Assembly: GCF_014931565.1 (NCBI RefSeq) | Contig: NZ_CP063353.1 | Coordinates: forward strand, 992,001-1,056,000 | Direction of reading: 5' to 3' | DNA: 64,000 nt | DNA from: Clostridium sp. 'deep sea' | GTDB taxonomy: Bacteria; Bacillota; UBA994; PWPR01 | Shown: piece by piece, positions 9,593-18,353 of the stretch | How positions within the stretch are numbered: position 1 is the first letter of the stretch | How the letters are laid out: each line of letters opens with the position of its first letter | Notes under the pieces: generated by a model | Databases searched by the model: none | What the model saw: only the letters and a program-made list of their open reading frames with translations | What the model was told of the DNA's origin: nothing | Program-made: the position numbers and the translations under genes

Positions 9593-9613
9593 TATTTTAT
9601 CGATAAAATTATT
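9590..9613. promoter_or_regulatory. Candidate operator palindrome
   Basis: Two 12-base arms centred on the CG of ATCGAT at 9601/9602 match with one mismatch; the core TTTTATCGATAAAA is perfect. It begins within the -10 box and covers the likely transcription start, a position at which a bound repressor would block initiation. The operon encodes an ArsR-like DNA-binding protein as its second gene, so autoregulation is the simplest reading. That link is inference. Confidence 0.55.
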
Positions 9614-9647
9614 TTAATGTTAAAATTTTTATAAAACGGAGGAAAAC

Positions 9648-10928
9648 ATGAGCACATCAACTGTACAACCCACTAATCAACAGTCAAAAAAAATTGGCAT
9701 AAGAGATCTATTACCCTATAAGTCGTATTTGGCTGTTTTAGTAGCAACCACTATCTCTCGCTTTGGAGACTCTTTAGATTCTCTCGCTTTTAGCTACATG
9801 GTTTACCAACTTACAGGCTCTAAAACCATGTTAGGAGTTATACTAGCAGTAAACTTTATTCCTAGCTTATTATTTACACCTTTTACAGGAGTTATTGCCG
9901 ACAATTATTCTAAAAAGAAAATGATAATAATTAGCGATATTGGCCGAGGAGTTATGGTTACTCTAGTAGCTATTTTATATTATTTTAAGCTGTTACAGCC
10001 TTGGCATTTATTTGTTACCACATTTTTAATCTCTACTTTTGAGGCATTTTCTAATCCTGCCAAAAAAGCTCTCAGGCCTTTTTTACTACCTAAAGAGCTC
10101 TTTTTAACAGCAGAATCTATTACTCAGTCAGCATCATCTTTAGCTCAATTAGTAGGGGTAGCCTCAGTAGCTTTTTTTATTGCAACCATTGGAATATCCG
10201 GCGCTATAGCAATTGATGCCTTAACCTTTTTTGTTTCAGCCTTATTTATTTGTTTTATTAAATATAATGAAAAAAATAAAAATAAAAAAATAGACCTTAA
10301 ATTTAATGACTATATCAGAGAAATTAAAGGAGGATTAAAGTTTGTATTTAGTAATAAAATTATTTTAACTGTACTATTCTTATTTGCTTTAATTAATTTT
10401 AGTATTATGCCCTTTAATGTTTTAAGAGTACCTTATTTACAAGATATATTAGGTATGGGACCTGAGGGTTTAAGCTATATATCTATTGCTTTTTTAATTG
10501 GCACCTTTTTGGGTGGTATAATAATAGCGCAAATTGGTTCTAAATTTAAAAAGAGTACCTTAACAATTTTAGGAGTATTAATACTTGGGGCAGTTTATGC
10601 AATGTTTGGATTTCCTATGTTAGCCAATATGTCATTTATGAATCCTATAATTTATGTTTTTGCTTTGGGCATACCATTTGGTTTATCTATACCTTTATTG
10701 AGTAGTCCGGTATCTGCCTTATTTGCTGAAAAAACTCCTAAAGAACTGCTAGGTAGAGTTAGTTCCGTAGCAAGCCTCATAACCCTAAGCGCAGGTCCAT
10801 TATCAGCAAGTATCTCTGGTGTTGTGGCAGATTTTATACCGATACCTCAGTATTTTAGAATAATGAGTTACCTTATCCTTATAGCTGCAGTATTTTTAAT
10901 GCTAAATAAAAATTTTACTAAAGAGTAA
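9648..10928 (+). CDS. MFS transporter, probable drug or metabolite exporter
   Basis: The 426-residue protein has about 12 hydrophobic segments. The signature loop between TM2 and TM3 reads GVIADNYSKKKM, matching the MFS G-x-x-x-D-x-x-x-R-K-x motif, followed by a run like that of the MFS_3/EntS-type exporters. The start ATG follows ACGGAGGAAAAC. The N-terminus (SKKIGIRDLLPYKSYLAVL) is cytoplasmic. It is co-transcribed with a downstream ArsR-like regulator. Such pairs commonly make an inducible efflux pump; the substrate cannot be told. Confidence 0.82.
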   Translation: MSTSTVQPTNQQSKKIGIRDLLPYKSYLAVLVATTISRFGDSLDSLAFSYMVYQLTGSKTMLGVILAVNFIPSLLFTPFTGVIADNYSKKKMIIISDIGRGVMVTLVAILYYFKLLQPWHLFVTTFLISTFEAFSNPAKKALRPFLLPKELFLTAESITQSASSLAQLVGVASVAFFIATIGISGAIAIDALTFFVSALFICFIKYNEKNKNKKIDLKFNDYIREIKGGLKFVFSNKIILTVLFLFALINFSIMPFNVLRVPYLQDILGMGPEGLSYISIAFLIGTFLGGIIIAQIGSKFKKSTLTILGVLILGAVYAMFGFPMLANMSFMNPIIYVFALGIPFGLSIPLLSSPVSALFAEKTPKELLGRVSSVASLITLSAGPLSASISGVVADFIPIPQYFRIMSYLILIAAVFLMLNKNFTKE

Positions 10929-10963
10929 AACAGCTATATAATAGTGTACATGGAGGTGAGTTG

Positions 10964-11542
10964 ATGAAAGAAGTACAATCCTTAACAACAGTAGAAGAAA
11001 TTCGGGCTTTTGTAGATCCTTTTAGATTAGATATTTTACGAACTTATTACAATTTAGGCAAACCAGCTACTGTTAAACAAATTGCAGATGAAATGAATGA
11101 GGTTCCTTCAAAAATTCATTACCATGTAAAAAAACTTGAAAAAGTTAATATCTTAAAACTTCATCATACCGAAGAAATTAAGGGTATAATTGCAAAATAC
11201 TATTTACCAACAGCAAAGTCTTATGAAACCAAAAAAAAAGACGATAACGACCCTGAATTATTTTTAAGTGAAGCTCAGCAGATGGTTGAAAATGTAATGG
11301 ATACTTATAAAAAGAAAATATTTGACATTATAAAAGATAAATATGTACGTATTTGTTATCAAAATCTGTATTTAACTGATGATGAGCTTGAAGAATTTAC
11401 GGTTATGGTTGAAAGTTTTATAGACAGCCACAACACAAAAAGAGATAAAGCCAATATCAAAAAACACCCTGTTTTTTTTAGCATAATAGGAAATAAGTTT
11501 AGAAACAATACCTCTACTATATCTATTACAGAAGACCAATAA
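10964..11542 (+). CDS. ArsR-like winged-helix transcriptional regulator
   Basis: Residues 15-80 form a winged helix: VDPFRLDILRTYYNLGKPAT, then the helix-turn-helix VKQIADEMNEVPSKIHYHVKKLEKVNIL. A longer, charged C-terminal half (to residue 192) may bind ligand or dimerise; no metal-binding Cys motif is present, so a metal sensor is unlikely. ATG at 10964 is preferred over the adjacent TTG at 10961 because it sits seven rather than four bases from GGAGG. It lies 35 bases after the MFS gene and probably regulates that operon through the palindrome at 9590. Confidence 0.78.
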   Translation: MKEVQSLTTVEEIRAFVDPFRLDILRTYYNLGKPATVKQIADEMNEVPSKIHYHVKKLEKVNILKLHHTEEIKGIIAKYYLPTAKSYETKKKDDNDPELFLSEAQQMVENVMDTYKKKIFDIIKDKYVRICYQNLYLTDDELEEFTVMVESFIDSHNTKRDKANIKKHPVFFSIIGNKFRNNTSTISITEDQ

Positions 11543-11552
11543 TTACTACTAT

Positions 11553-11587
11553 AAAAAAAAGGCAGCTATATTAGCTACCTTTTTTTT
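11553..11587 (+). terminator. Terminator of the MFS-ArsR operon
   Basis: AGGCAGCTA pairs with TAGCTACCT with one mismatch and a three-base loop, flanked by A8 and followed by T7. Confidence 0.85.
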
Positions 11588-11690
11588 AATACTTATTAAT
11601 AACCATTTTTTTTAATTCAAAAAGAATAATTTATATGTTTATAATTTTTTAAAAGATCTATTCAAAAATAACTGAGTGTAACGCTGTGCC

Positions 11691-12998
11691 CTAATTACCG
11701 CTTTCTTTTATTAACTCATACACCTTTTCCATTTGAGGATCTCTACCTTGTTTTAAATCTTCTACTGTGGTGTATACTTCAATATCAGGAAATACAGCTA
11801 CATCGTCTTTTTTTGAACGATCAGGTCTTAGAGTATAAATATTAGGAACTATAAAACCAAATTCAGAAACAGGCAAATTAAAGAATTCATTTTGAGTATA
11901 ACTGTCTGGCTTATTTCCAGTTGGTTCTCCTATTAAGGTAGCTAACTTATTATCTTGCCAAATAAAAGCAGAAATATTACTAGCACTAAAGTTTACTTTT
12001 GATATTAACATATATGTATTGCCATCAAACTTAATTTTTTCATCTACCTTTTTATATAACTCTGTCTCATATGGATCTTTATGATTGTATTTTGTTATAT
12101 AACCAAATTCCATATATTTATGGACACCTTTGAGAAAGCCTATTGCATGTTTCATACCAAACCAGCTTCCACCTCCACAAAGTCTTAAATCATAAACAAC
12201 ATTCTTAACCTTTTTGTTAGCAACCTCAGTAAAGAATTTAGTTATTTCAGATATAAAATGATCATCATATATACTATTATTAATTTTTATATAACCAAGA
12301 TTATGCTCTTCATCGATATTCCAAGATATCCAATCTTTATTTAAAGTAGCACTACTGCTTTTTATTTTTTCAAAAGTTAAATAGCAGGTACTAAGCTTAC
12401 CATCTCTTAAATATTCAACCTCAACCTCATTTTTATCATTAATTAGCTTAAAATGATTTAATACATGTTTATATCTTATATAGTATTGACCCAAGTGCTT
12501 TACATAGTAGTCGTTTTCACTTGAAATTATTGACTTTAAATAATCAAATAGTTCTGCTGTAGTTTTTCCACCAATTTTTGTAATCTCGTCACCTAATTTA
12601 AATTGGTTTGAATCCTTATATAAATATAAACCATCGTGAAGCCATTTTAATGGTAAGTTAATTTTTTCCCTATTTTCATCTCTATAATAAATTGCAGTAT
12701 GTCCATCGTTTAAAGGAGTGACAATACTATTTACTATATAATAAAATTGCTCTTTTGTTTTTGGCTGTTTTATATCCTCTTCAGCTTTAGCTAAAGCATT
12801 AACGAAACACTCGGGTACTTCTTTTTTAAATAAAGGGTGATATTTTTTTACGTTTTTAACAACAAAATTAACATCTTTGTTCATTTGCTTTGGTGATAAA
12901 TAGCCCTCTGGAACTACAACAGTTTCCGTGGTACAGGCTGTTAAAAGTAGCATCGATAACAACACTAGTGTTACCGACTTAGATATTATATTTTTCAT
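11691..12998 (-). CDS. Possible separately translated second S41 lipoprotein
   Basis: Within the 885-codon frame the ATG at 12998 follows GAGGAG at six bases and is immediately followed by a full lipoprotein signal with lipobox LLTAC, which makes no sense in the middle of an exported protein. Independent initiation here gives a 435-residue lipoprotein with intact Ser and Lys of the S41 dyad. The ancestral state was probably two adjacent genes. Whether unit 1 now reads through into it is not decided by sequence. Confidence 0.55.
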   Translation of the reverse strand: MKNIISKSVTLVLLSMLLLTACTTETVVVPEGYLSPKQMNKDVNFVVKNVKKYHPLFKKEVPECFVNALAKAEEDIKQPKTKEQFYYIVNSIVTPLNDGHTAIYYRDENREKINLPLKWLHDGLYLYKDSNQFKLGDEITKIGGKTTAELFDYLKSIISSENDYYVKHLGQYYIRYKHVLNHFKLINDKNEVEVEYLRDGKLSTCYLTFEKIKSSSATLNKDWISWNIDEEHNLGYIKINNSIYDDHFISEITKFFTEVANKKVKNVVYDLRLCGGGSWFGMKHAIGFLKGVHKYMEFGYITKYNHKDPYETELYKKVDEKIKFDGNTYMLISKVNFSASNISAFIWQDNKLATLIGEPTGNKPDSYTQNEFFNLPVSEFGFIVPNIYTLRPDRSKKDDVAVFPDIEVYTTVEDLKQGRDPQMEKVYELIKESGN

Positions 12999-14348
12999 AA
13001 TAACTCCTCTTGACTTTTCTTTTGTATTAATTAATTCATAAACCTTCTCCATTTGAGGATCTCTACCTTGTTTTAAATCCTCTACTGTAGTGTACACTTC
13101 ATAATCTGGATACAATGCAATATCTTCATTTTTAGTTTCATCTATACGTTTTACAAAACCAGTAGAGACTTTCAGCAAATAATCAGTAACAGGCAAGTTA
13201 ATTTTTTTTATCGCTGTGTAGCTAGTAGGCTTATTTCCAGATGGCTCTCCAACTAAAATTGCAAAACCATTGTCCTTAGCCATAAAAGCTCCAGTATTAC
13301 TAGCACTAAAAGTATTATTTGATATTAATATGTAAATTTTTCCATTAAACTTTAAACTTTCAGCTATATTTTCCTTAGTATCCATAAGAAAGCTATTACA
13401 ATCATGTACCTTATATGGATCATGCTTTACTGATATATATCCATACCAAGCATACCTCTTAACACCCCTTAAATATTCGAACATATGAGTTGTAGTAGCT
13501 ACACTACCACCACCATTTTCTCTTAAATCAAAAACGATATTTTTCACTTCTTTATTAGCAACATCAGTAAAAAAACTATTTAGTTGCTTTTTGTAGTTAT
13601 CATCGAATTTACAACTATTATACTTAAAATAACCCATATTTTTATCTACACTAACATTCCAAGTAATTTCATTTTTATCATCATTTCTTAAATTCATTTT
13701 TTCAATTTTTAGCTCACATTGTTTAACTTCACCATTTCTTAAAAACTCAATATGAACCCTATCAGTATTTATTAAATCAAAATTACTTAAAAAATACTCT
13801 TTATTTATGTGCCTTTCACACAATGCTTCAAGATAGTAACTATTTTCATAAGAAAAAACAGACTTAGCATAATCAAAGATTTCACTCATTGATTTGCCAC
13901 CAATTCCAGTTATTTGGTCACCGATCTCAAACTCTTGAGTTTTATTGCATGCAAAAACTCCATCTTTGAGCCATACAATTGGTAAATTAATACCCATATC
14001 TTCATTATCAGGAAAAGCAAGACGAGTATGGGCGTCACCAAGTGAAGCAGCCACTTTATTTAAAATAAAGAAAAAAGACTGTTTTGTTTTAGGTTGCTTT
14101 ATTTCTTGTTTTGCAACACTTAATGAGTTTACATATGATTTTGGCATTTCTTTATTAACAGCAAAAATTGGATGATACTTTTCAATTTTCTCGGTTAAGC
14201 AACACAAATCTCTCTCCATATCGCTCGTTTTTAAAATATATGGTATTTCATCTCTACTTTTAATAGTAGCTTTAGTAGACATTGCAAACATAGTAGCAAC
14301 TACACATAATGAAACTACTAAAACCAATATTAGCTTTACCTTCTTCAT
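11691..14348 (-). CDS. In-frame fusion of two S41-peptidase-like proteins
   Basis: One uninterrupted 885-codon frame holds two homologous units. Unit 1 (residues 1-450) has an N-terminal signal or anchor; unit 2 (451-885) begins with its own lipoprotein signal (MKNIISKSVTLVLLSMLLLTAC). Both have the S41 hallmarks: LGDAHT or LNDGHT near the N-terminus, DLRENGGG or DLRLCGGG, the nucleophile Ser in FSAS (Ser348 in unit 1) and the general-base Lys 25 residues later in GNKP (Lys373). Both end in almost the same sequence, EVYTTVEDLKQGRDPQMEKV. Unit 2 has a ribosome-binding site before its Met451, so two proteins may be made; unit 1 lacks a stop. The start follows AGGAGG. Confidence 0.75.
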   Translation of the reverse strand: MKKVKLILVLVVSLCVVATMFAMSTKATIKSRDEIPYILKTSDMERDLCCLTEKIEKYHPIFAVNKEMPKSYVNSLSVAKQEIKQPKTKQSFFFILNKVAASLGDAHTRLAFPDNEDMGINLPIVWLKDGVFACNKTQEFEIGDQITGIGGKSMSEIFDYAKSVFSYENSYYLEALCERHINKEYFLSNFDLINTDRVHIEFLRNGEVKQCELKIEKMNLRNDDKNEITWNVSVDKNMGYFKYNSCKFDDNYKKQLNSFFTDVANKEVKNIVFDLRENGGGSVATTTHMFEYLRGVKRYAWYGYISVKHDPYKVHDCNSFLMDTKENIAESLKFNGKIYILISNNTFSASNTGAFMAKDNGFAILVGEPSGNKPTSYTAIKKINLPVTDYLLKVSTGFVKRIDETKNEDIALYPDYEVYTTVEDLKQGRDPQMEKVYELINTKEKSRGVIMKNIISKSVTLVLLSMLLLTACTTETVVVPEGYLSPKQMNKDVNFVVKNVKKYHPLFKKEVPECFVNALAKAEEDIKQPKTKEQFYYIVNSIVTPLNDGHTAIYYRDENREKINLPLKWLHDGLYLYKDSNQFKLGDEITKIGGKTTAELFDYLKSIISSENDYYVKHLGQYYIRYKHVLNHFKLINDKNEVEVEYLRDGKLSTCYLTFEKIKSSSATLNKDWISWNIDEEHNLGYIKINNSIYDDHFISEITKFFTEVANKKVKNVVYDLRLCGGGSWFGMKHAIGFLKGVHKYMEFGYITKYNHKDPYETELYKKVDEKIKFDGNTYMLISKVNFSASNISAFIWQDNKLATLIGEPTGNKPDSYTQNEFFNLPVSEFGFIVPNIYTLRPDRSKKDDVAVFPDIEVYTTVEDLKQGRDPQMEKVYELIKESGN

Positions 14349-14755
14349 TAAAAATCCTCCTGTTTAAGTCAGCGTGCAAGTAATGTTTTTTTCACACTTC
14401 GGTTATTGTATAGGTTAAAAAAAATCATCCCTACAATAATCTATATATTACTATTATTCCCTACAAATACTATGCACTAACTGTCTATTATCAAAATAAT
14501 GATAATAAAATAACGCTCTTATTAAATTCTATCACAATCAAAGATATTATTCTATTTAAACAGGAGAAATAAATTAGCTCACTACCTGTTATATCTGCTT
14601 TTAAACATGTACCTATTTAGAAATTAATAAATGGCTTTAAAAGACAAAAGTGGCTCAGCCTAAAAAGTTTCTGAACCACTAATGAAGGTAACTCCCCACA
14701 ACTCACCCTCACGTTATCCATTATTACCATTTTTTTTATTTTATATACATGTATA
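14349..14755. other. Intergenic region between the S41 gene and the aminotransferase
   Basis: These 407 bases hold the aminotransferase terminator (listed separately), the ribosome-binding site of the S41 gene, and an AT-rich segment near 14490-14515 with overlapping GATAAT/ATTATC words that weakly resembles a Fur box. I see no gene. Confidence 0.5.
14638..14680 (-). terminator. Terminator after the class V aminotransferase
   Basis: In the minus-strand RNA GUGGUUCAG pairs with CUGAGCCAC (nine pairs, one G-U) and is followed by UUUUGUCUUUU. It lies about 75 bases beyond the stop codon at 14756. Confidence 0.75.
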
Positions 14756-15895
14756 TTAAATTTGTTTCAAATAATCTCCAATTATTAAAGTAGCATTATC
14801 AATATCATCCATATTATTGTATAAATGTAGCCCTAGTCTTATACCTTCTCTTCTATTACTTAAAAACAACTTCTGTTTGCGTGCAAAACGTACCAAATCA
14901 TCTCCGTCTTCTCTATTAGCACAAACAATATGACTAAATAAAGGATTTTGATCACTCAATGCTGTTTTAATACCCAATACTTTGAGCTTTTGGTTTAACG
15001 CTTTAGCTAACTGATGTATATGTTTATAGATATTATCTACACCTATCTCAAGTAAAATATCTAGAGCACCATTCATTGATGCTAAACCAGCCAAATGAGT
15101 TGGCATAGCCATCATCTTAGCTGCTCCTGTTTTATAATAATAATCTGCATCTCCTTGACGAGTTTTAGCCTTTGGAGCAATAACATTTCTCTTATTTATT
15201 TCTATTGGAATTAAATCTTCTAAAACTTTTTTATCTATATACAAAAATCCACTACCGTAAGGTGACATTAAACCCTTATAAGCAGCAGATGCTAATGCAG
15301 AAATACCTAGTTTTTTAGGGTTTACTGGTCTAAATCCAATTGCTTGAATTGCATCTACTACTAAAAGAGCATTATGCTTTTTTGCTATTTCAGCGTATTT
15401 TTCAACCTCTAAGTATGCACCTGGATAAAAACTAACTAAGGATACTGCGATAATTTTAGTATTATCATCTACATATTTTATTAAGTCATCAGCATATGTT
15501 ATTCCATTTTTACATGGTACAGTTCTAACCTCTACTCCATACCTACGTAAATGCATCCAAGGGTAATAATTACTAGGATGCTCACAAGCTGGCATCACAA
15601 TGTTTTCTGTACCCTTCCATTGTATTGAATTGGCAAGTAAGTTAAAACCATGAGAAGTACAAGTAGATAAAATTATTTCATCACTACTCACCTGTAGTAA
15701 TTGAGCTAATTTATTGATTACTTCTGGTTTTAGATATTTGTTTTCGATACCTTCTGTAAAGTTTTGCCATCCCAATATTGCATTTATAGCTTGTTGGCTT
15801 ACATACCTTGGAACTAATCCACGGGCAGGGGTCTCTAAGTATATGTTATCTTTAGCAACCGGTGTCATTTCTCTTACATTATTTAGTGTAAACAT
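14756..15895 (-). CDS. Class V PLP-dependent aminotransferase
   Basis: The 379-residue protein has the fold-type I landmarks of class V enzymes (cysteine desulfurase and isopenicillin-N epimerase relatives): CTSHGFNLLANS for phosphate binding, the cofactor Asp in LLVVDAIQAIG, and the Schiff-base Lys in SAAYKGLMSPYGSG. The short active-site loop of cysteine desulfurases with a catalytic Cys is not evident, so a desulfurase role is doubtful; amino-acid lyase, epimerase or transaminase activity is possible. Cytoplasmic. It stands alone, divergent from the LysE gene. ATG start with TAGGTGA upstream. Confidence 0.8.
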   Translation of the reverse strand: MFTLNNVREMTPVAKDNIYLETPARGLVPRYVSQQAINAILGWQNFTEGIENKYLKPEVINKLAQLLQVSSDEIILSTCTSHGFNLLANSIQWKGTENIVMPACEHPSNYYPWMHLRRYGVEVRTVPCKNGITYADDLIKYVDDNTKIIAVSLVSFYPGAYLEVEKYAEIAKKHNALLVVDAIQAIGFRPVNPKKLGISALASAAYKGLMSPYGSGFLYIDKKVLEDLIPIEINKRNVIAPKAKTRQGDADYYYKTGAAKMMAMPTHLAGLASMNGALDILLEIGVDNIYKHIHQLAKALNQKLKVLGIKTALSDQNPLFSHIVCANREDGDDLVRFARKQKLFLSNRREGIRLGLHLYNNMDDIDNATLIIGDYLKQI

Positions 15896-16191
15896 TTAAT
15901 CACCTAACCTAGCTTTACTCATAATTTGGCTATCTGAATGTAATAAATCAATATAACTGCTTTATTATTTCGATACTATAATTATTTTACCTTTTTTTCT
16001 ACCTCTGTTACAACAGTGTTACTATTATGTAATTGTTTAAAAGGTATTTTGTATGTTTTTTAACAATAATTTAATATAAATTTGCCTTAAGCAAAACGAT
16101 ATAATTATTTTAGATTTTAGTTAAAAATAATAATAAGACTTTATAGATAAGTAAATATTTGCTATAATCCAAACATTATAGTGAGGTTTTT

Positions 16192-16797
16192 ATGAAAATT
16201 TATATTCAGGGTTTATTATTAGGATTAGCTTATGTTGCACCAATTGGTATGCAAAATTTATATGTTATTCAAAGCGCCTTGCAAGGGCTAAAAAAACAAA
16301 CTTTTTTTACAACTTTTTTTATAATTTTAAATGATATATCATTGGCGTTTGCCTGCTATTTTGGGGTAGGTAATCTATTATTGAAATTTCCTCGCATTCA
16401 GTTACCTTTGATTATAGGCGGGTTATTTGTTATGTTATATATTGCCTTTAGTTTGTGGAATAAAGATATTGAGAGTTTTAAAACTACAAAAAAATTACCT
16501 TTAAAAGTAACTTCAATATTAGCCACCTGTTTTGCTGTTACTTGGTTTAATCCTCAGGCTATAATAGATGGAACCATATTATTTGGAGGTATTCGGTCAT
16601 CACTACCTTTAAATGGAGATTGGTTTTTTATATTGGGGTTTTCTAGTGCCTCAATTATGTGGTTTACTACTATTACAATTATAGTTACCTTAACAAAAAA
16701 GTCATTCACCCCAAATTTTCAATTATTATTAAATAAAATATGTGCATTAATTTTAGTGTTATTTAGTATTAGATTATTTTTAAAATTTATAATTTAA
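16192..16797 (+). CDS. LysE-family amino-acid exporter
   Basis: The 201-residue protein has about six hydrophobic segments and begins with the LysE/RhtB pattern (QGLLLGLAYVAPIGMQNLYVIQSALQG). The second half holds the family's FNPQAIIDG motif. These proteins export basic amino acids or related compounds by proton exchange; the size and N-terminus fit LysE/ArgO more than RhtB. GTGAGG lies seven bases before ATG. A TATAAT box at 16163-16168 is a plausible -10, but the -35 is weak. It precedes the SanA-like gene by about 40 bases and may be the first gene of the van operon transcript. Confidence 0.82.
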   Translation: MKIYIQGLLLGLAYVAPIGMQNLYVIQSALQGLKKQTFFTTFFIILNDISLAFACYFGVGNLLLKFPRIQLPLIIGGLFVMLYIAFSLWNKDIESFKTTKKLPLKVTSILATCFAVTWFNPQAIIDGTILFGGIRSSLPLNGDWFFILGFSSASIMWFTTITIIVTLTKKSFTPNFQLLLNKICALILVLFSIRLFLKFII

Positions 16798-16837
16798 TTA
16801 GAGCATATCATAGAATTTGAATTTACAGGAGAAAAAC

Positions 16838-17611
16838 ATGAATACACAACCCAGAGAGCATAAAATATTAGACTTTTCTTTTTTTATTGTAGGTATTATC
16901 TTTATAATTAACTTCTTTGCCTTATACTTATTTGATGTCGAAAACATTGGAGTTTTCATGCAGGGAACACTTGGAGTTTTTTTAGTTATACTTCCTTCAG
17001 TCCGCAAAAAGGCATTATTAACACCCAAATACTGTAAGGTTAGAAAGTTTATATTTGTTATAATAATAATAGGTACTATCTGTTATTCTGCTCTTTTAGT
17101 ACCTATGGTATATAATGGAATAGCCAAAAGCTATGTTGATACAGAGTATTTACTAATTTTAGGTGCCAGGGTTCGTGGAGAAAAAATTAGTTTACCTCTT
17201 AAATTACGATTAGATAAAGGTTATGACTATTTAACTCAGTATCCTAATACAAAGGTAATAGTTTCTGGTGGTCAAGGCCCTGGAGAAGATATCACAGAAG
17301 CCCTAGCTATGAAAAGGTACTTAGAAGCTAAAGGAATAAATGAAAAAAGAATTATTATGGAAGATAAATCTACAAGTACTTTTGAGAACATTAAGTTCAC
17401 AAGAGAAATAATCGACAAAATAGATAATACTGAAAAAAAGACAATATGCATTGTTACCAATGACTACCATATGTTTAGATCAAAAATGTTGGCAAGCCGT
17501 AATAATTTTGATCCTGTAGGTATTCCCTGCTCAACTTATTGGCAAAGCTATATAAGCAGTTATTTAAGAGAATCTATTGCGTTTATTAAATCATTTTTAC
17601 TAGATAAATAA
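16838..17611 (+). CDS. SanA/YdcF-like DUF218 membrane protein
   Basis: Two to three hydrophobic segments fill the first 100 residues; the rest is a DUF218 domain: LILGARVRGEKISLPLKLRLD, the VSGGQGPGEDITEALAM turn, EDKSTSTFENIKF and VTNDYHMFRSKMLA. In Escherichia coli the family members SanA and ElyC affect envelope integrity, and SanA affects vancomycin sensitivity, so its place directly before vanRS is suggestive. The ATG at 16838 follows AGGAG by seven bases; an upstream in-frame TTG has no such site. It ends 25 bases before vanR. The biochemical activity of the family is not established. Confidence 0.75.
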   Translation: MNTQPREHKILDFSFFIVGIIFIINFFALYLFDVENIGVFMQGTLGVFLVILPSVRKKALLTPKYCKVRKFIFVIIIIGTICYSALLVPMVYNGIAKSYVDTEYLLILGARVRGEKISLPLKLRLDKGYDYLTQYPNTKVIVSGGQGPGEDITEALAMKRYLEAKGINEKRIIMEDKSTSTFENIKFTREIIDKIDNTEKKTICIVTNDYHMFRSKMLASRNNFDPVGIPCSTYWQSYISSYLRESIAFIKSFLLDK

Positions 17612-17636
17612 ATCTTAAAACTGAGGTGAATTAAAA

Positions 17637-18353
17637 GTGAGTATTAATATTTTAGTTGTTGACGACGAAAAAGAGATAGCAGATTTAGTAGAACTTTATT
17701 TAAAAAACGAGGGTTATAAAATATTCAAATATTATAATGGTGCTGATGCTCTGCAATGTATAAAGAATAATAGACTAGACTTAGCAGTTTTAGATGTTAT
17801 GCTTCCTGATATAAGTGGTTTTTCTATTTGCCAAAAAATACGTGAAAACCATCACTACCCCGTTATTATGTTAACTGCCAAGGTAGAAGATATTGATAAA
17901 ATTACTGGCTTAACAATTGGTGCTGATGACTATATAACTAAACCCTTTAACCCCCTAGAAATGATAGCTAGAGTGAAAGCCCAATTACGAAGATATAAAC
18001 GTTATAATATGTTTAAATCAACAGCAATATCGGCAAGTACAAATCAAAATGAATACGATTTTGCAGGGCTAATAATAAACAAAGATAAACATACCTGCTC
18101 TTTATTTGGTGAGGTATTATCACTTACTCCTATTGAGTTTTCTATACTATGGTATCTTTGTGAAAATAAAGGTAAAGTAGTTTCATCAGAGGCATTATTT
18201 GAGGCCGTTTGGGGCGAAAAGTTTTTAGATAATAACAATACTGTTATGGCACACATTGGGAGATTAAGAGAGAAAATGCACGAGAAACCTCGTAAGCCAA
18301 AATTCATAAAAACTGTATGGGGAGTAGGTTACAAAATTGAAAGTGAGCAGTAG
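17637..18353 (+). CDS. vanR: VanR-type response regulator
   Basis: This OmpR-family regulator has 238 residues. The receiver domain (1-120) has the acidic pocket VVDDE, the phosphorylated Asp in LAVLDVMLPD, and the conserved Lys in YITKPF. The C-terminal winged helix (about 140-235) has LTPIEFSILWYL and GRLREKMHEKPRKPKFIKTVWGVGYK-type ends. GTG start after GAGGTGAA. The partner kinase gene overlaps its 3' end. By context it is the regulator of the vanG-type cluster, expected to respond to cell-wall damage by glycopeptide through VanS. Confidence 0.85.
   Translation: MSINILVVDDEKEIADLVELYLKNEGYKIFKYYNGADALQCIKNNRLDLAVLDVMLPDISGFSICQKIRENHHYPVIMLTAKVEDIDKITGLTIGADDYITKPFNPLEMIARVKAQLRRYKRYNMFKSTAISASTNQNEYDFAGLIINKDKHTCSLFGEVLSLTPIEFSILWYLCENKGKVVSSEALFEAVWGEKFLDNNNTVMAHIGRLREKMHEKPRKPKFIKTVWGVGYKIESEQ

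Noticed and set aside
14488-14516. Fur box upstream of the S41 gene
   Set aside because: Overlapping GATAAT/ATTATC words are present, but the spacing does not give a good 19-base match and it is about 150 bases from the start codon in very AT-rich DNA.
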